Shown here in pieces: positions 1 through 7,921 of a stretch of 64,000 nt of DNA (position 1 is the first letter of the stretch; every line of letters begins with the position of its first letter). The notes under the pieces are model-generated. The model had not been told where the DNA came from, ran no database searches, and worked only from the letters and a program-made list of their open reading frames with translations. Made by a program: the position numbers and the translations under genes. Origin of the DNA: Streptomyces sp. A0642 (GTDB lineage Bacteria; Actinomycetota; Actinomycetes; Streptomycetales; Streptomycetaceae); contig NZ_SSBL01000003.1 of NCBI RefSeq assembly GCF_004795105.1, positions 496,001 through 560,000 on the forward strand. The letters are read 5' to 3'.

Positions 1-237
1 GTCGGCGAACCGCATCCGCCCCACCACCCGGGACCGTTCCAGGCCCAGCCAGTCCAGCAGGGTGGTGTTGATCTTGGCGATGGTGCCGTCCATCAGCGTC
101 GACAGGTACCCGCAGGGGGCCTGCTCGTACAGCTCCTCGGTACTGTCCTCCAGCAGCGAGGTGAACACCGCGTCTGTGGCGTCCGCGTCCTGCTCCCCAC
201 CCGGCTCGGGCACCGACTGGTCGGTGCGGCACATCAT
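1..237 (-). CDS. PAS-domain protein, RsbP-like (partial, N-terminus only)
   Basis: The gene starts at the ATG at 237 and runs off the left edge of the window, so only 79 residues are seen. The visible part has an acidic, disordered-looking first 25 residues and then the start of a PAS-type fold (APCGYLS, then a TIAKIN and LDWLGLE pattern). The start overlaps the stop of the upstream RsbQ-like gene as TGATG, which implies translational coupling. In Bacillus the RsbQ hydrolase works with RsbP, a PAS plus PP2C phosphatase that switches on sigma-B under energy stress. A PAS protein directly downstream of an RsbQ homologue fits that pair, but the phosphatase domain lies outside the window and is inferred. 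Confidence 0.7.
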   Translation of the reverse strand, partial: MMCRTDQSVPEPGGEQDADATDAVFTSLLEDSTEELYEQAPCGYLSTLMDGTIAKINTTLLDWLGLERSRVVGRMRFAD

Positions 238-1037
238 CAGGCCGCTCCGACGAAGTCCGCGATCGCCGCCGTGGTGGCCTGCGGGGCGCTCAGCTGCGGG
301 CAGTGCCCCGTCGCCTCCAGGGTCACCAGCCGGCTGCCGGGAATGGTGTCGCGGACGTAGGCGCCGACCTCGCGGGGGGCGATCACGTCCTGCCGGCACT
401 CCAGGATCAGCGTCGGCACCGTGACCGTCTTCAGGTCCTCGCGGCTGTCGGACAGGAATGTCGTGCGGGCGAAGACGCGGGCCATGTCCGGGTCGGTCGC
501 ACAGAACGAGGTGGTGAGCTCCTGGCCGAGTTCCGGCCGGTCCGCGTTGCCCATGATGACCGGCGCCATCGCCGCAGACCACCCCAGGTAGTTCGACTCC
601 AGCGATTCCAGCAGCTCGTCGATGTCCTCGGCGCTGAACCCGCCCCGGTAACCCTCGTCGTCGATGTAGCAGGGCGAGGGAGCGACCATCACCAGCCGGG
701 ACAGCCGCTCCGGGGCCTTCGCCGCCGCGAGCACCCCGACCATCGCGCTGACCGAATGCCCCACGAACGCGACGTCCCGCAGATCCAGCTCCTCGCAGAT
801 CTCCAGCACATCCTGTGCGTAGCCCTCCAGGGAGCTGTACCGCCGCTCGTCCCAGGAGGACGAGTCCGCCCGGCCCGAGCCCACGTAGTCGAAGAGCACC
901 ACCCGGTAGCTCTCGGCAAGCGTGGGAACCACCAGGCGCCACATGTTCTGGTCACAGCCGAACCCATGGGCCAGCAGGAGCACTGGCCCGTCCGCACGGC
1001 CGGTGACGGTGACGTTGTTCCTGCGACGGGTATCCAT
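237..1037 (-). CDS. rsbQ: RsbQ-like alpha/beta hydrolase
   Basis: The product is 266 aa, the length of Bacillus subtilis RsbQ (about 269 aa). It has the RsbQ signature HGFGCDQNMW near residue 24, the nucleophile elbow GHSVSAM (Ser95), an acid in the CRQDVIAP stretch (Asp217) and the histidine in ATGHCPQ (His245), so the catalytic triad is complete. The start was placed at 1037 because homology begins at NNVTVTG; the longer frame upstream is low-complexity and Arg-rich. RsbQ acts in the cytoplasm and is thought to process or deliver a hydrophobic ligand to the PAS domain of RsbP. The overlapping downstream PAS gene supports this role. Confidence 0.88.
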   Translation of the reverse strand: MDTRRRNNVTVTGRADGPVLLLAHGFGCDQNMWRLVVPTLAESYRVVLFDYVGSGRADSSSWDERRYSSLEGYAQDVLEICEELDLRDVAFVGHSVSAMVGVLAAAKAPERLSRLVMVAPSPCYIDDEGYRGGFSAEDIDELLESLESNYLGWSAAMAPVIMGNADRPELGQELTTSFCATDPDMARVFARTTFLSDSREDLKTVTVPTLILECRQDVIAPREVGAYVRDTIPGSRLVTLEATGHCPQLSAPQATTAAIADFVGAA

Positions 1038-1458
1038 ACCCGCCAGTTTCCCATCCCCCCGCGCCACCTCACGCAGGGCCCCCGGTGCCTCGGTGCCCCC
1101 ACGGCAGGTCCCCGGCGTCCGGGGCTGCCGGTCAGGATGCGGTGCATGGACGCCCGTGTGCGATCGCCTTCCTCGGGTGCGGGGCTCACGCGAAGGGCTC
1201 CTGAGCCGTGCTGGCACGGCCTGCGAGGTTTCCTCCCGGCACGGGCCGTGGTGCACCGGAAGGGAGCGCTGCGGATCGTCGTCCCTCCTCGCAGGTGCGA
1301 CGCCTCTGCGAGATCACGGGGGTCCACGGCGTCGTGGAGCGGAACCCGTGACCGTCGCCCGCGCGATGCACGCCGAGGAAAGGGCCGCCGGCCAGGTGGC
1401 CGTCCTGGGCCAGTTGCTGGCAGTGGTCAAACCGCTCCCGCCCTCGCGGCCGTGTGAG
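1038..1458. other. intergenic region upstream of rsbQ
   Basis: About 420 bp between the methyltransferase stop and the rsbQ start. It presumably contains the promoter of the rsbQ/rsbP pair. I see no convincing gene, tRNA or clear sigma consensus in it. Confidence 0.4.
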
Positions 1459-2184
1459 TCAGGGGCGGCGTGCGAGGAATACGAACTCACCGCCTGGCCG
1501 GTCAGGCGCATCGCGCACCTCTTCCACCACGTAGCCGCGGGCGACCAGGTCCGCGTCGATCTCGTCGCGCTCCCGGAAGCGCAGCGTCGAATCAGAGGTC
1601 AGCACCTGTCCGTCCGCTGCGAAGGCGTAGGTCCAGCGAAAGGCCACCAGGGGCCAACTCACGTCGATCAGCTGGACCCAGCTCTCGACGGAGCCGAGAC
1701 CCGGGATGTCCGTCACACGGTAGGAGTTCTCGCGGGTCCACTCTTCCCAGACGCGTCCGGCCGGATCACGGGTCTCGAAGACCAGGTGCCCGCCGGACCG
1801 TAGTGCCTCGTAGGCGGCCCGCAGTGTCTTCTGCCAGGTCTCCGGATCTGCGATGGCCTGGGCGACATTCGCCGTCATCGTCGCGAGGTCGACGTGCAGT
1901 GGCGGGAGGGCTGCCGCGTCACCGCAGATCCAATGCACTCGTTCGCTGCCCGGTTTGGACCGGGCGACGTCGACGGACGCCTGGGCGGGATCAATGCCGA
2001 CGACCTCGATACCGCGGTCGGCCAGGAGCAGTGCGAATACCCCGGTGCCGCAGCCGATGTCCAGAACGCGGCGCGCCTCGAGCGTTTCCGCCATCTGTAG
2101 GTAGGCATCGAGATCACTGCGGTCGGGGTCGAGTGGATCGTAGAGCGCAGCGAGTCGGGGATGCCCGAAGCAGTCGTCAGCCAT
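1459..2184 (-). CDS. class I SAM-dependent methyltransferase
   Basis: 241 aa. Motif I is the glycine-rich SAM loop VLDIGCGTGVF at about residues 39-50, followed by the acidic end of strand 2 (VVGIDPAQ) that would bind the ribose. A later CGDAAALP stretch matches the usual adenine contact. The N-terminus begins with a FGHPRLAALYD pattern common to actinobacterial methyltransferases of the Methyltransf_25/11 class. The substrate cannot be told from sequence. It lies upstream of rsbQ on the same strand but about 420 bp away, so it is probably a separate transcript. Confidence 0.85.
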   Translation of the reverse strand: MADDCFGHPRLAALYDPLDPDRSDLDAYLQMAETLEARRVLDIGCGTGVFALLLADRGIEVVGIDPAQASVDVARSKPGSERVHWICGDAAALPPLHVDLATMTANVAQAIADPETWQKTLRAAYEALRSGGHLVFETRDPAGRVWEEWTRENSYRVTDIPGLGSVESWVQLIDVSWPLVAFRWTYAFAADGQVLTSDSTLRFRERDEIDADLVARGYVVEEVRDAPDRPGGEFVFLARRP

Positions 2185-2791
2185 GCCGCCGAACGTATGC
2201 AGAGCCGACCTCGAAGAGCTATTGAGTTTCGCCGGACACCCCCGGCACGGGCTCCGCGGGACGGTCAGTCACAGAGGGCTCGCCAGGATCATGCGGACCT
2301 TCGAGACGCAGGAGACGGGGTTGCGCCGTCGGCACCACACCACCGTCCCCGACCCGGCCGTAGCTCAACGAGCGGTCGTGCCGAAGCTGAAGCGCGATTG
2401 CGGCCCCCGCTGACGTGGCAACTTGCCCAGGGCCCCAGGAGGGAGCCGGCTTCTCGGAGCCGTGCCCTCGATCAGCGCCCCGTGCCCGGCGATCCGGCCC
2501 GGCAGGGTACGCGGTGGTCGGCGCGCGGGGGCCTGCCAGATGCCCGGGGAAACCCGGTGGCGGTGTTCTTGTGTGCGCCCGGGGGCGGTGCCGACTGCGA
2601 GGACCGATGGCTGCGGGCGGGCGGGCCGGCGTACGGGACGGGACGGTTTTGGCTGCCTGTCGTGAAAATCAGGGTGAGTATTCGGGGAAAGATCACAACT
2701 GTGCCTCCACATGACGCTGAACGCGGAACGAAGATAAAATGAGAGTGGTCGTCACACCCTCCGAGTGCGTTGCCGCTTCACGGGAGCAGCC
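2185..2791. other. intergenic region, no gene seen
   Basis: About 600 bp between the divergent methyltransferase and the 2792 gene. The last 130 bp are noticeably more AT-rich than the surroundings, as expected of a promoter. Frames that stay open here look like high-GC noise. Confidence 0.4.
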
Positions 2792-3187
2792 ATGACCGAC
2801 GTGGTTTTTGCCAACAGCGAGAATCCGATAACCCCGAGCATATCGATCATCCATGATGATGAATCCTTCCGGGTCGAATGGGTGGCGCTCAACGTCAGCG
2901 CCCAGGACCTCCCGTCCTTCGTCGACCGTCTGCTCGTAGAGAGGATCCCGGAAGGCTGCCCCGGATCCGACGATGTCTCACACGAGGCCGTCTTCGACAG
3001 CGACGTGGACGGGGACCCGGATGACTTCACCGAACCGGATCTGCTCGCAGGCGAGACCGGCCCGCTGATGGAGCCGCAGGTGGGGCCGTTTCCGGTCGGG
3101 GACTATCGACTCACCGTGACGTTGGCCAACGACCTGGGAGTGGGGCACACGACATTCCACTGCGTTCCCGTGGTGGCCGCAGTCTGA
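2792..3187 (+). CDS. small acidic hypothetical protein, beta-sandwich-like
   Basis: 131 aa, start at ATG 2792 behind GGGAGC. The protein is acidic, has no signal peptide or membrane segment, and ends in alternating hydrophobic strands (YRLTVTLANDLG) like Ig/CARDB-type beta-sandwiches. No enzyme motif is visible. It is followed after about 93 bp by a second small protein of similar style on the same strand, so the two probably form one unit. I do not recognise a named family. Confidence 0.6.
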   Translation: MTDVVFANSENPITPSISIIHDDESFRVEWVALNVSAQDLPSFVDRLLVERIPEGCPGSDDVSHEAVFDSDVDGDPDDFTEPDLLAGETGPLMEPQVGPFPVGDYRLTVTLANDLGVGHTTFHCVPVVAAV

Positions 3188-3280
3188 GCCGGCGGTGCGG
3201 CGCGGACAGAGGCAGTGGCCAGAGCGGAACCGGACGACCGATCCGGTGATCCGGCAAACCGCACGAGCCGAGGAGGGATC

Positions 3281-3655
3281 ATGCCGTACGGCGGAGCAGC
3301 CGCAGGCCCCACGTGTCCGGGAGCGGCGACGGCGGACACCAACGTATCGCTGAGCAGTTCCCATTGGTACGAAATTGTCAATGACACGGACGACCCGATC
3401 ATCGTGGAAATCGTCTGTGAATTGTCCGATTCAGAAGGACATACCGCGTCCGAGGTGCGCCGTGAGTCGATAGGGCCGCAGAGCGACACGACCGCCACGC
3501 AGCAGTGCTATCTCGTTGCCGCTTATCCCTTGCCGGGCCCGGTGACCGTCACGGCAACCACGACTCTGTCGGGCGATGTCTCGACGAGTGGGTCCAACGT
3601 GTGCATCTTCAGCGTTTCGGAGGATGCCCTGTCCACGAGGTCTCCCTCAGGGTGA
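3281..3655 (+). CDS. small hypothetical protein, beta-sandwich-like
   Basis: 124 aa. The start at ATG 3281 has a strong GAGGAGG ribosome binding site 5-6 bases upstream. Residues 20-105 are rich in Ser/Thr and alternate as beta-strands (WYEIVNDTDDPIIVEIVCEL, VTVTATTTLSG), and two or more cysteines are present. The pattern resembles an Ig-like adhesive or inhibitor fold. There is no signal peptide. Function unknown; it is paired with the 2792 gene. Confidence 0.6.
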   Translation: MPYGGAAAGPTCPGAATADTNVSLSSSHWYEIVNDTDDPIIVEIVCELSDSEGHTASEVRRESIGPQSDTTATQQCYLVAAYPLPGPVTVTATTTLSGDVSTSGSNVCIFSVSEDALSTRSPSG

Positions 3656-3914
3656 ACGCGGGGGGTCCGCGGCTCTTCCGTCGTGCGAGGCGGAAGGCGT
3701 GGCCCAGGAATCATCGTCCTGCCTCTGTGAACGGCCTGCGCGAGGCGCTCGCTGGGGCTCGGGTCCGACCCCTGGGACGGGTTCTCCCGCGCCGCCTGCC
3801 GTCGGCTCTTCGACGGCATTGCCCTGTCCGGCCCCAAGCCGCTCGGGGCCGATGTCGACTCCGACCCGGTGGTGCCCGTGGCCGGAGCGCCCGCGGAGGC
3901 TGACCCCGGACAGA

Positions 3915-4481
3915 TCAAAGCGTCGCGAGCAGCGTCGCGACGGCTGCGCGTGCATGGCGGGCCGCGGCTGGGTCGCCACTGATGCCCGCTGTCACGATGG
4001 CTCCTTCGGCCAGCAGGAAGACCGGTTCGGTCACCGGCAGCCCGGTGGCGTGGACCCACACCGCGATCTGATCGCGGAACGCCTGCTTGTGCGCCCGGAC
4101 TTCGGCCAACACCGCCTCGGACGACGGGCCGAACTCGCCGTACGCGTTGATCCAGGCGCAGCCGCGGAAGCCGGGTTCCGCGAACCATCCGGAAAGCCAG
4201 TCGAAGATCGCGAGTACGCGCTCGCGAGGATCCGGAACCTGCTCCACATGAGAGGCCAGGTTCCCCCTCCATCGCTGGTCGCGACGTTTGAGCATGGCCA
4301 CCACCAGGTCTTCCTTCGCGGAGAAGAACCGGTAGATCCGCTTCAGTGGCAGCCCGGATGCCGCACGAATCTCGTCCATCCCGACTGCCTGGATGCCTCG
4401 TGCGTAGAAAAGTCTCTCCGCTGTGTCGAGCAGCGCTTCGCGGTCCAGACGATTCTGCTCGTCGGTGATCGGGGCTGGCAT
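3915..4481 (-). CDS. TetR/AcrR family transcriptional regulator
   Basis: 188 aa. The helix-turn-helix lies at about residues 12-58 (LLDTAERLFYARGIQAVGMD, then ASGLPLKRIYRFFSAKEDL), the classic TetR arrangement. The C-terminal ligand domain has a GCAWINAYGEFG stretch like the TetR_C_6/11 types. The start at 4481 (MPAPITDEQ) is where homology begins. The gene diverges from a DUF1348 gene and two near-identical palindromes lie between them, so it very likely represses both itself and that gene. Confidence 0.88.
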   Translation of the reverse strand: MPAPITDEQNRLDREALLDTAERLFYARGIQAVGMDEIRAASGLPLKRIYRFFSAKEDLVVAMLKRRDQRWRGNLASHVEQVPDPRERVLAIFDWLSGWFAEPGFRGCAWINAYGEFGPSSEAVLAEVRAHKQAFRDQIAVWVHATGLPVTEPVFLLAEGAIVTAGISGDPAAARHARAAVATLLATL

Positions 4482-4498
4482 CCGGGACTCCTTGACGT

Positions 4499-4550
4499 GA
4501 GAACGCTCGTTCCCTACCTTAGGCTCCACCAGTAGAGAACGCACGTTCTC
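4499..4550 (+). promoter_or_regulatory. twin TetR operators and promoter for the DUF1348 gene
   Basis: Two copies of a 16-bp dyad, GAGAACGCTCGTTCCC at 4499-4514 and GAGAACGCACGTTCTC at 4535-4550, are centred 36 bp apart. A promoter TTGACG (4492-4497), 17-bp spacer, TACCTT (4515-4520) points at the DUF1348 gene, and the first dyad fills its spacer. The second dyad lies just before the AGGAGG ribosome binding site. Binding by the neighbouring TetR protein is inferred. Confidence 0.75.
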
Positions 4551-4567
4551 CACATGAGGAGGTCGCA

Positions 4568-5029
4568 GTGCCGGAAGACCGCCCGCCCTACCCACCGTTC
4601 ACGCAGGAGACGGCCCTGCGGAAGGTGCAGGCGGCCGAAGATGCCTGGAACACCCGCGATCCCCGCCGAGTGGCGTTGGCCTACACACCGGACTCGACGT
4701 GGCGGAACCGGGACACGTTCGTCCGTGGCCGCGATGAAATCGTCACTTTTCTGACGAAGAAGTGGGAGCGCGAACTGGACTACGCGCTGCGCAAGAGCCT
4801 GTGGGGCTTCCACGAGGACCGGATCGCCGTCCGCTTCCAGTACGAGTGGCACGACAGGGAAGGCCAGTGGTGGCGTAGTTACGGCAACGAACTGTGGGAG
4901 TTCGACGAACGCGGTCTCATGCGGCGTCGGGAGGCAAGCATCAACGACGTCGCCATCTCCAGGGCCGATCGGCGGATCTACGGTCCCCGGCCCGTGGACG
5001 AGCACGGAGTCGACTTCCCACTCCGGTAG
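4568..5029 (+). CDS. DUF1348 family protein (NTF2/SnoaL-like fold)
   Basis: 153 aa, GTG start at 4568 behind AGGAGG. It shows the family landmarks: an [10 protein letters not shown] helix, [12 protein letters not shown], a [12 protein letters not shown] stretch and the tail [13 protein letters not shown]. Proteins of this family are compact NTF2-like cones, usually annotated as nuclear transport factor 2 family; their substrates are mostly unknown. It is expressed from a promoter overlapped by a TetR operator, so it is probably induced by the ligand of that regulator. Confidence 0.88.
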   Translation: MPEDRPPYPPFTQETALRKVQAAEDAWNTRDPRRVALAYTPDSTWRNRDTFVRGRDEIVTFLTKKWERELDYALRKSLWGFHEDRIAVRFQYEWHDREGQWWRSYGNELWEFDERGLMRRREASINDVAISRADRRIYGPRPVDEHGVDFPLR

Positions 5030-5042
5030 CGCCCCGCCGCTA

Positions 5043-5060
5043 CGCCGCCCCAAAGCGGCG
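5043..5060 (+). terminator. possible terminator hairpin after the DUF1348 gene
   Basis: CGCCGC, a 6-base loop and GCGGCG start 13 bases after the stop codon. There is no T-run, as is common in Streptomyces. Weak but well placed. Confidence 0.35.
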
Positions 5061-5234
5061 GGCTCTGCCGGGCCGTGCCTGGCGGTCCGGTCGGCCGATG
5101 CGCGCATCCAAGGTGGCTCCGGGGCTGAGCCGGGGACGCGATGGCTGACATCTGGCCACCCATGCGGGAACGGGACGGCTCACGATGCTCCCGGCGGCGG
5201 ATGGGTGTCGGTGGCATCGGGTGGGATGGTGCTC

Positions 5235-5445
5235 GTGACTGTCTACGACGTAGCCCGCCAGCTCCCCCTATCGCCGTTCTGCGGGACTTGTGCCGTTCGC
5301 TGGCGATGCTCGACGCGATCCTGAGCCCGGCCTGCGAAAGGCGGTCCTACTCCTTCAACGCCGGCTGGGCCGACGGCGAGGAGATGGCCTCGATGCGCAA
5401 CGGGTCGGGAGACGAGTACTCGATCGTGTTCCAGGTGATGAGCTG
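5235..5445 (+). pseudogene. remnant of a conserved actinobacterial hypothetical protein
   Basis: From the GTG at 5235 the reading VTVYDVARQL matches the start of a protein I recognise only as a conserved hypothetical. The match then continues one frame over (IAVLRDLCRSL, MASMRNGSGDEYSIVF). The frame break is at a run of five Cs (5264-5268); a sixth C would restore it. Homology stops at about 5445, so the C-terminal half is gone. It is a frameshifted and truncated gene, not a functional one. The frameshift alone could be a sequencing error; the missing C-terminus could not. Confidence 0.55.
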
Positions 5446-5522
5446 CACGTACCGGGGCCCAGTCCGGGGCACGCGGGACAGGGGGTACCGGGGACTGGCC
5501 CCGGAGCGGAAAGAGGTGTCGC

Positions 5523-6383
5523 ATGTTCGAGGAGTTCGCTACCAGGACGGTACGCACCGGTGAAGCGTCCGTCTTCGTTCGGTACGGGGGCGAGGGACCG
5601 CCTCTGCTGTTGTTGCACGGCCACCCGCGTACGTCGGCGACCTGGCACCGGGTCGCCCCCCTCCTGGTGCGGCGGGGTTTCACGGTCGTCTGCCCCGACC
5701 TGCGCGGTTACGGGCGCTCCCGCGGCCCGGCGCCCACTGCCGATCATGGCTCCCACTCCAAGCGCGCCGTCGCCCAGGACATGGTCGAAGTCATGGAGGC
5801 GTTGGGGCACGAGCGCTTCGGGCTCGTCGGCCATGACCGCGGGGTCGCCGTGGCGCTCCGGCTGGTGCTCGACCACCCCTTTGCGGTGACCCGGGTGGCG
5901 TTCCTGGACGGCCTGCCTCTGAGTGAGCACCTGGACCGCGCCGACGCCCGGTTCGCCACCGCTTGGTGGCACTGGTTCTTCTTCGCCCAGCCGGAGATCC
6001 CCGAACGCGTCATCAACGCCGATCCCGACGCCTGGTACCGCGGCGAACCCGAGGCCATGGGGCGGGAGAACCACGACGAGTGGCGGGCCGCCACCAGAAA
6101 TCCGGATGTCGTCCGCGCCATGTTGGAGGACTACCGCGCCGGGCTCACCGTGGACCGCAGGCACGAGGAGGCGGACCGAGCCCGGGGCGCGCGGATCACC
6201 TGTCCCACCCTCGTTCTCTGGTCGCTGCGGGACGACCTGGAGGAGCTGTACGGCGACCCCCGCACCATCTGGCGCGACTGGGCCGACGACGTCCGGGGCC
6301 ACGGCATCGACGCAGGCCATCATGTGGCCGAGGAGGCGCCCGGCCCGCTCTCCGCCGCCCTGGGCGACTTCTTCACCCCCTGA
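5523..6383 (+). CDS. alpha/beta hydrolase of the haloacetate dehalogenase / epoxide hydrolase type
   Basis: 286 aa, ATG start preceded by GAAAGAGG. The nucleophile elbow is GHDRGV with Asp105, the aspartate nucleophile of dehalogenases and epoxide hydrolases. Other landmarks are the oxyanion stretch LLLHGHPRTSATW, His150-Trp151 at the place of the fluoroacetate dehalogenase halide pocket, Asp237 (WSLRDD) and His266 (AGHHVAEEAP). Fluoroacetate dehalogenase binds the substrate carboxylate with Arg at +1 and +4 from the nucleophile; here +1 is Arg106 but +4 is Ala109, so small haloacids may not be the substrate. It is convergent with the conservon and separated from it by a strong terminator. 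Confidence 0.82.
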   Translation: MFEEFATRTVRTGEASVFVRYGGEGPPLLLLHGHPRTSATWHRVAPLLVRRGFTVVCPDLRGYGRSRGPAPTADHGSHSKRAVAQDMVEVMEALGHERFGLVGHDRGVAVALRLVLDHPFAVTRVAFLDGLPLSEHLDRADARFATAWWHWFFFAQPEIPERVINADPDAWYRGEPEAMGRENHDEWRAATRNPDVVRAMLEDYRAGLTVDRRHEEADRARGARITCPTLVLWSLRDDLEELYGDPRTIWRDWADDVRGHGIDAGHHVAEEAPGPLSAALGDFFTP

Positions 6384-6582
6384 CTGCCTCGGGGGCCACC
6401 GCCAAAACGGCACGCACATCGTCGGAGCCGCTCACACGTGGCCTGCGCAGCGCGCCGTCAACGGCCGCCGGGTCGGGCTGTCTCGCGCCGGTCAGGTGTG
6501 AGCTGGGCGCCGGGGCCCCGGACCGGGGCCCCGCACCAGGGGCCCCTCTCCGTGCCTGCGGCGGTCGGCGCGAAGCACGAGC

Positions 6583-6632
6583 GGGCTCCGTACGGGCCCC
6601 GCCCCTCGCATGGCGGGGCCCGTACGGAGCCC
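6583..6632. terminator. bidirectional terminator, perfect 20-bp stem
   Basis: A 20-base arm at 6583-6602 beginning GGGCTCCGTACGGG is the exact reverse complement of 6613-6632, with a 10-base loop. It sits between the convergent hydrolase (stop 6383) and the second P450 of the conservon (stop 6677), so it can terminate both. Confidence 0.8.
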
Positions 6633-6676
6633 ACTGATACAGCCTCACGTCCTGACGCGCACCCCGTGACGCCGGG

Positions 6677-7912
6677 TCAGCCGACGGCCGGGCGCAGGCG
6701 TACCGGGAGCGTCTGGTGCCCGTTGCTGATCAGGGAGGGAAGCGGCTGCAATTCGGCTGCGGGAACGGCGAGTTCGGCCTCGGGGAACCGCTCGAAGAGC
6801 TGCTGGAGAGCGGTCGCGATCTCCAGGCGGGCGAGCGGGGCGCCGAGACAGAAGTGGACGCCGTGGCCGAAGGCCAGGTGCTCCTTCGTGGGCCGGGTGA
6901 CGTCGAACAGGTCCGCGGAGTCCCCGTGCAGGCCGGGGTGGCGGTTGGCGGCGGCGTAGGAGGCCAGGATCGCCTCGCCCCGGGCGATCTTCTGTCCGTC
7001 GGGCAGGGGGATGTCCGCCAGGGCGAAGCGCATGGGCAGGTGCTTGACGGCGGGCTCGTGCCGAAGGGCCTCCTCGACGACGCCGTTCCAGTCGGCGCGC
7101 CCGGCCCGCAGATGGGCCAGCTGCGCCGGATCGCTCAGCAGGGCGGTGATGGCCTGGTCGATCACGTTGACGGTGGTGTCGTATCCGGCGGAGACCATCA
7201 GGAGCAGCGTGTCGCGCAGCTCGTCGTCGGTGAGGGCGCCGCCGTCCCCCTCGTCGTCGCGCGAAGCGATGAGGAGCGAGGTCATGTCGTCGCCGGGATC
7301 CGCGCGCTTGGCCGCGATCAGTCCGTTGAGGGCCCCGTACAGCGAAGCCGTGTTCGCGGTGGCCTGCTCGACGGTGAGCGTGGTGTCGAAGACGCCGTCG
7401 ACCAGCGCGCGGAAACCGTCGAGTTGATCCTCGGGGACGCCCATGAGCTGGCCGATCACCGCGATCGGCAGCGGATAGGCGAGGTCCTTGCGCAGATCGG
7501 TCACCTCACCGGCAGGCCGGGATGCGAGATCGTCGAGGAGCGTGGCGACGATCTTCTCGACCGATGCCCGCAGGTCCTGGACGCGGCGGGCGCTGAACGC
7601 CGGGGCCACCATCCGGCGGAGCCGTCGGTGATCGCCTCCGTAGGCGGTGAACATGTTGCTCACGGCGACCCAGAGGGCCAGCGGCCAGGTGGCCACGGTC
7701 TCGGCGAAGGCCGGCCAGTGGGCGCGGGCGTCCTTGGAGACCGCCGGACTGGTGAGGAGCTCCTTGAGGAGCGTCGGGTCGGTGACCGACCACGCGGTCA
7801 CACCGAGAACGTCCACGCGGGTGGCCGGACCGCGATCGCGCAGCGCCTGGTATTCGGCGTGGCGGTCGGACCCGGTGGGGTCGAGGACGAGTACGGGCTG
7901 CTCGGGCATCAT
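6677..7912 (-). CDS. cytochrome P450, second P450 of the conservon
   Basis: 411 aa, full P450 length. All catalytic landmarks are present: I-helix SAGYDTT at residues 241-247 with the acid-alcohol pair, K-helix ExxR as EALR at 281-284, and heme loop [10 protein letters not shown] with Cys355 as the axial ligand. It lies 9 bp downstream of the CvnE-type P450 and ends the operon. Conservons with one or two P450 genes are known in Streptomyces; this is likely a real monooxygenase whose redox partner is elsewhere. Substrate unknown. Confidence 0.9.
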   Translation of the reverse strand: MMPEQPVLVLDPTGSDRHAEYQALRDRGPATRVDVLGVTAWSVTDPTLLKELLTSPAVSKDARAHWPAFAETVATWPLALWVAVSNMFTAYGGDHRRLRRMVAPAFSARRVQDLRASVEKIVATLLDDLASRPAGEVTDLRKDLAYPLPIAVIGQLMGVPEDQLDGFRALVDGVFDTTLTVEQATANTASLYGALNGLIAAKRADPGDDMTSLLIASRDDEGDGGALTDDELRDTLLLMVSAGYDTTVNVIDQAITALLSDPAQLAHLRAGRADWNGVVEEALRHEPAVKHLPMRFALADIPLPDGQKIARGEAILASYAAANRHPGLHGDSADLFDVTRPTKEHLAFGHGVHFCLGAPLARLEIATALQQLFERFPEAELAVPAAELQPLPSLISNGHQTLPVRLRPAVG

Positions 7913-7921
7913 GTCTCTCTT

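Noticed and set aside
303..1457. Long plus-strand open frame of 384 codons opposite the rsbQ gene
   Set aside because: Its composition is low-complexity and Arg/Pro/Gly-rich, and the opposite strand carries a clear RsbQ with a full catalytic triad. It is an antisense shadow.
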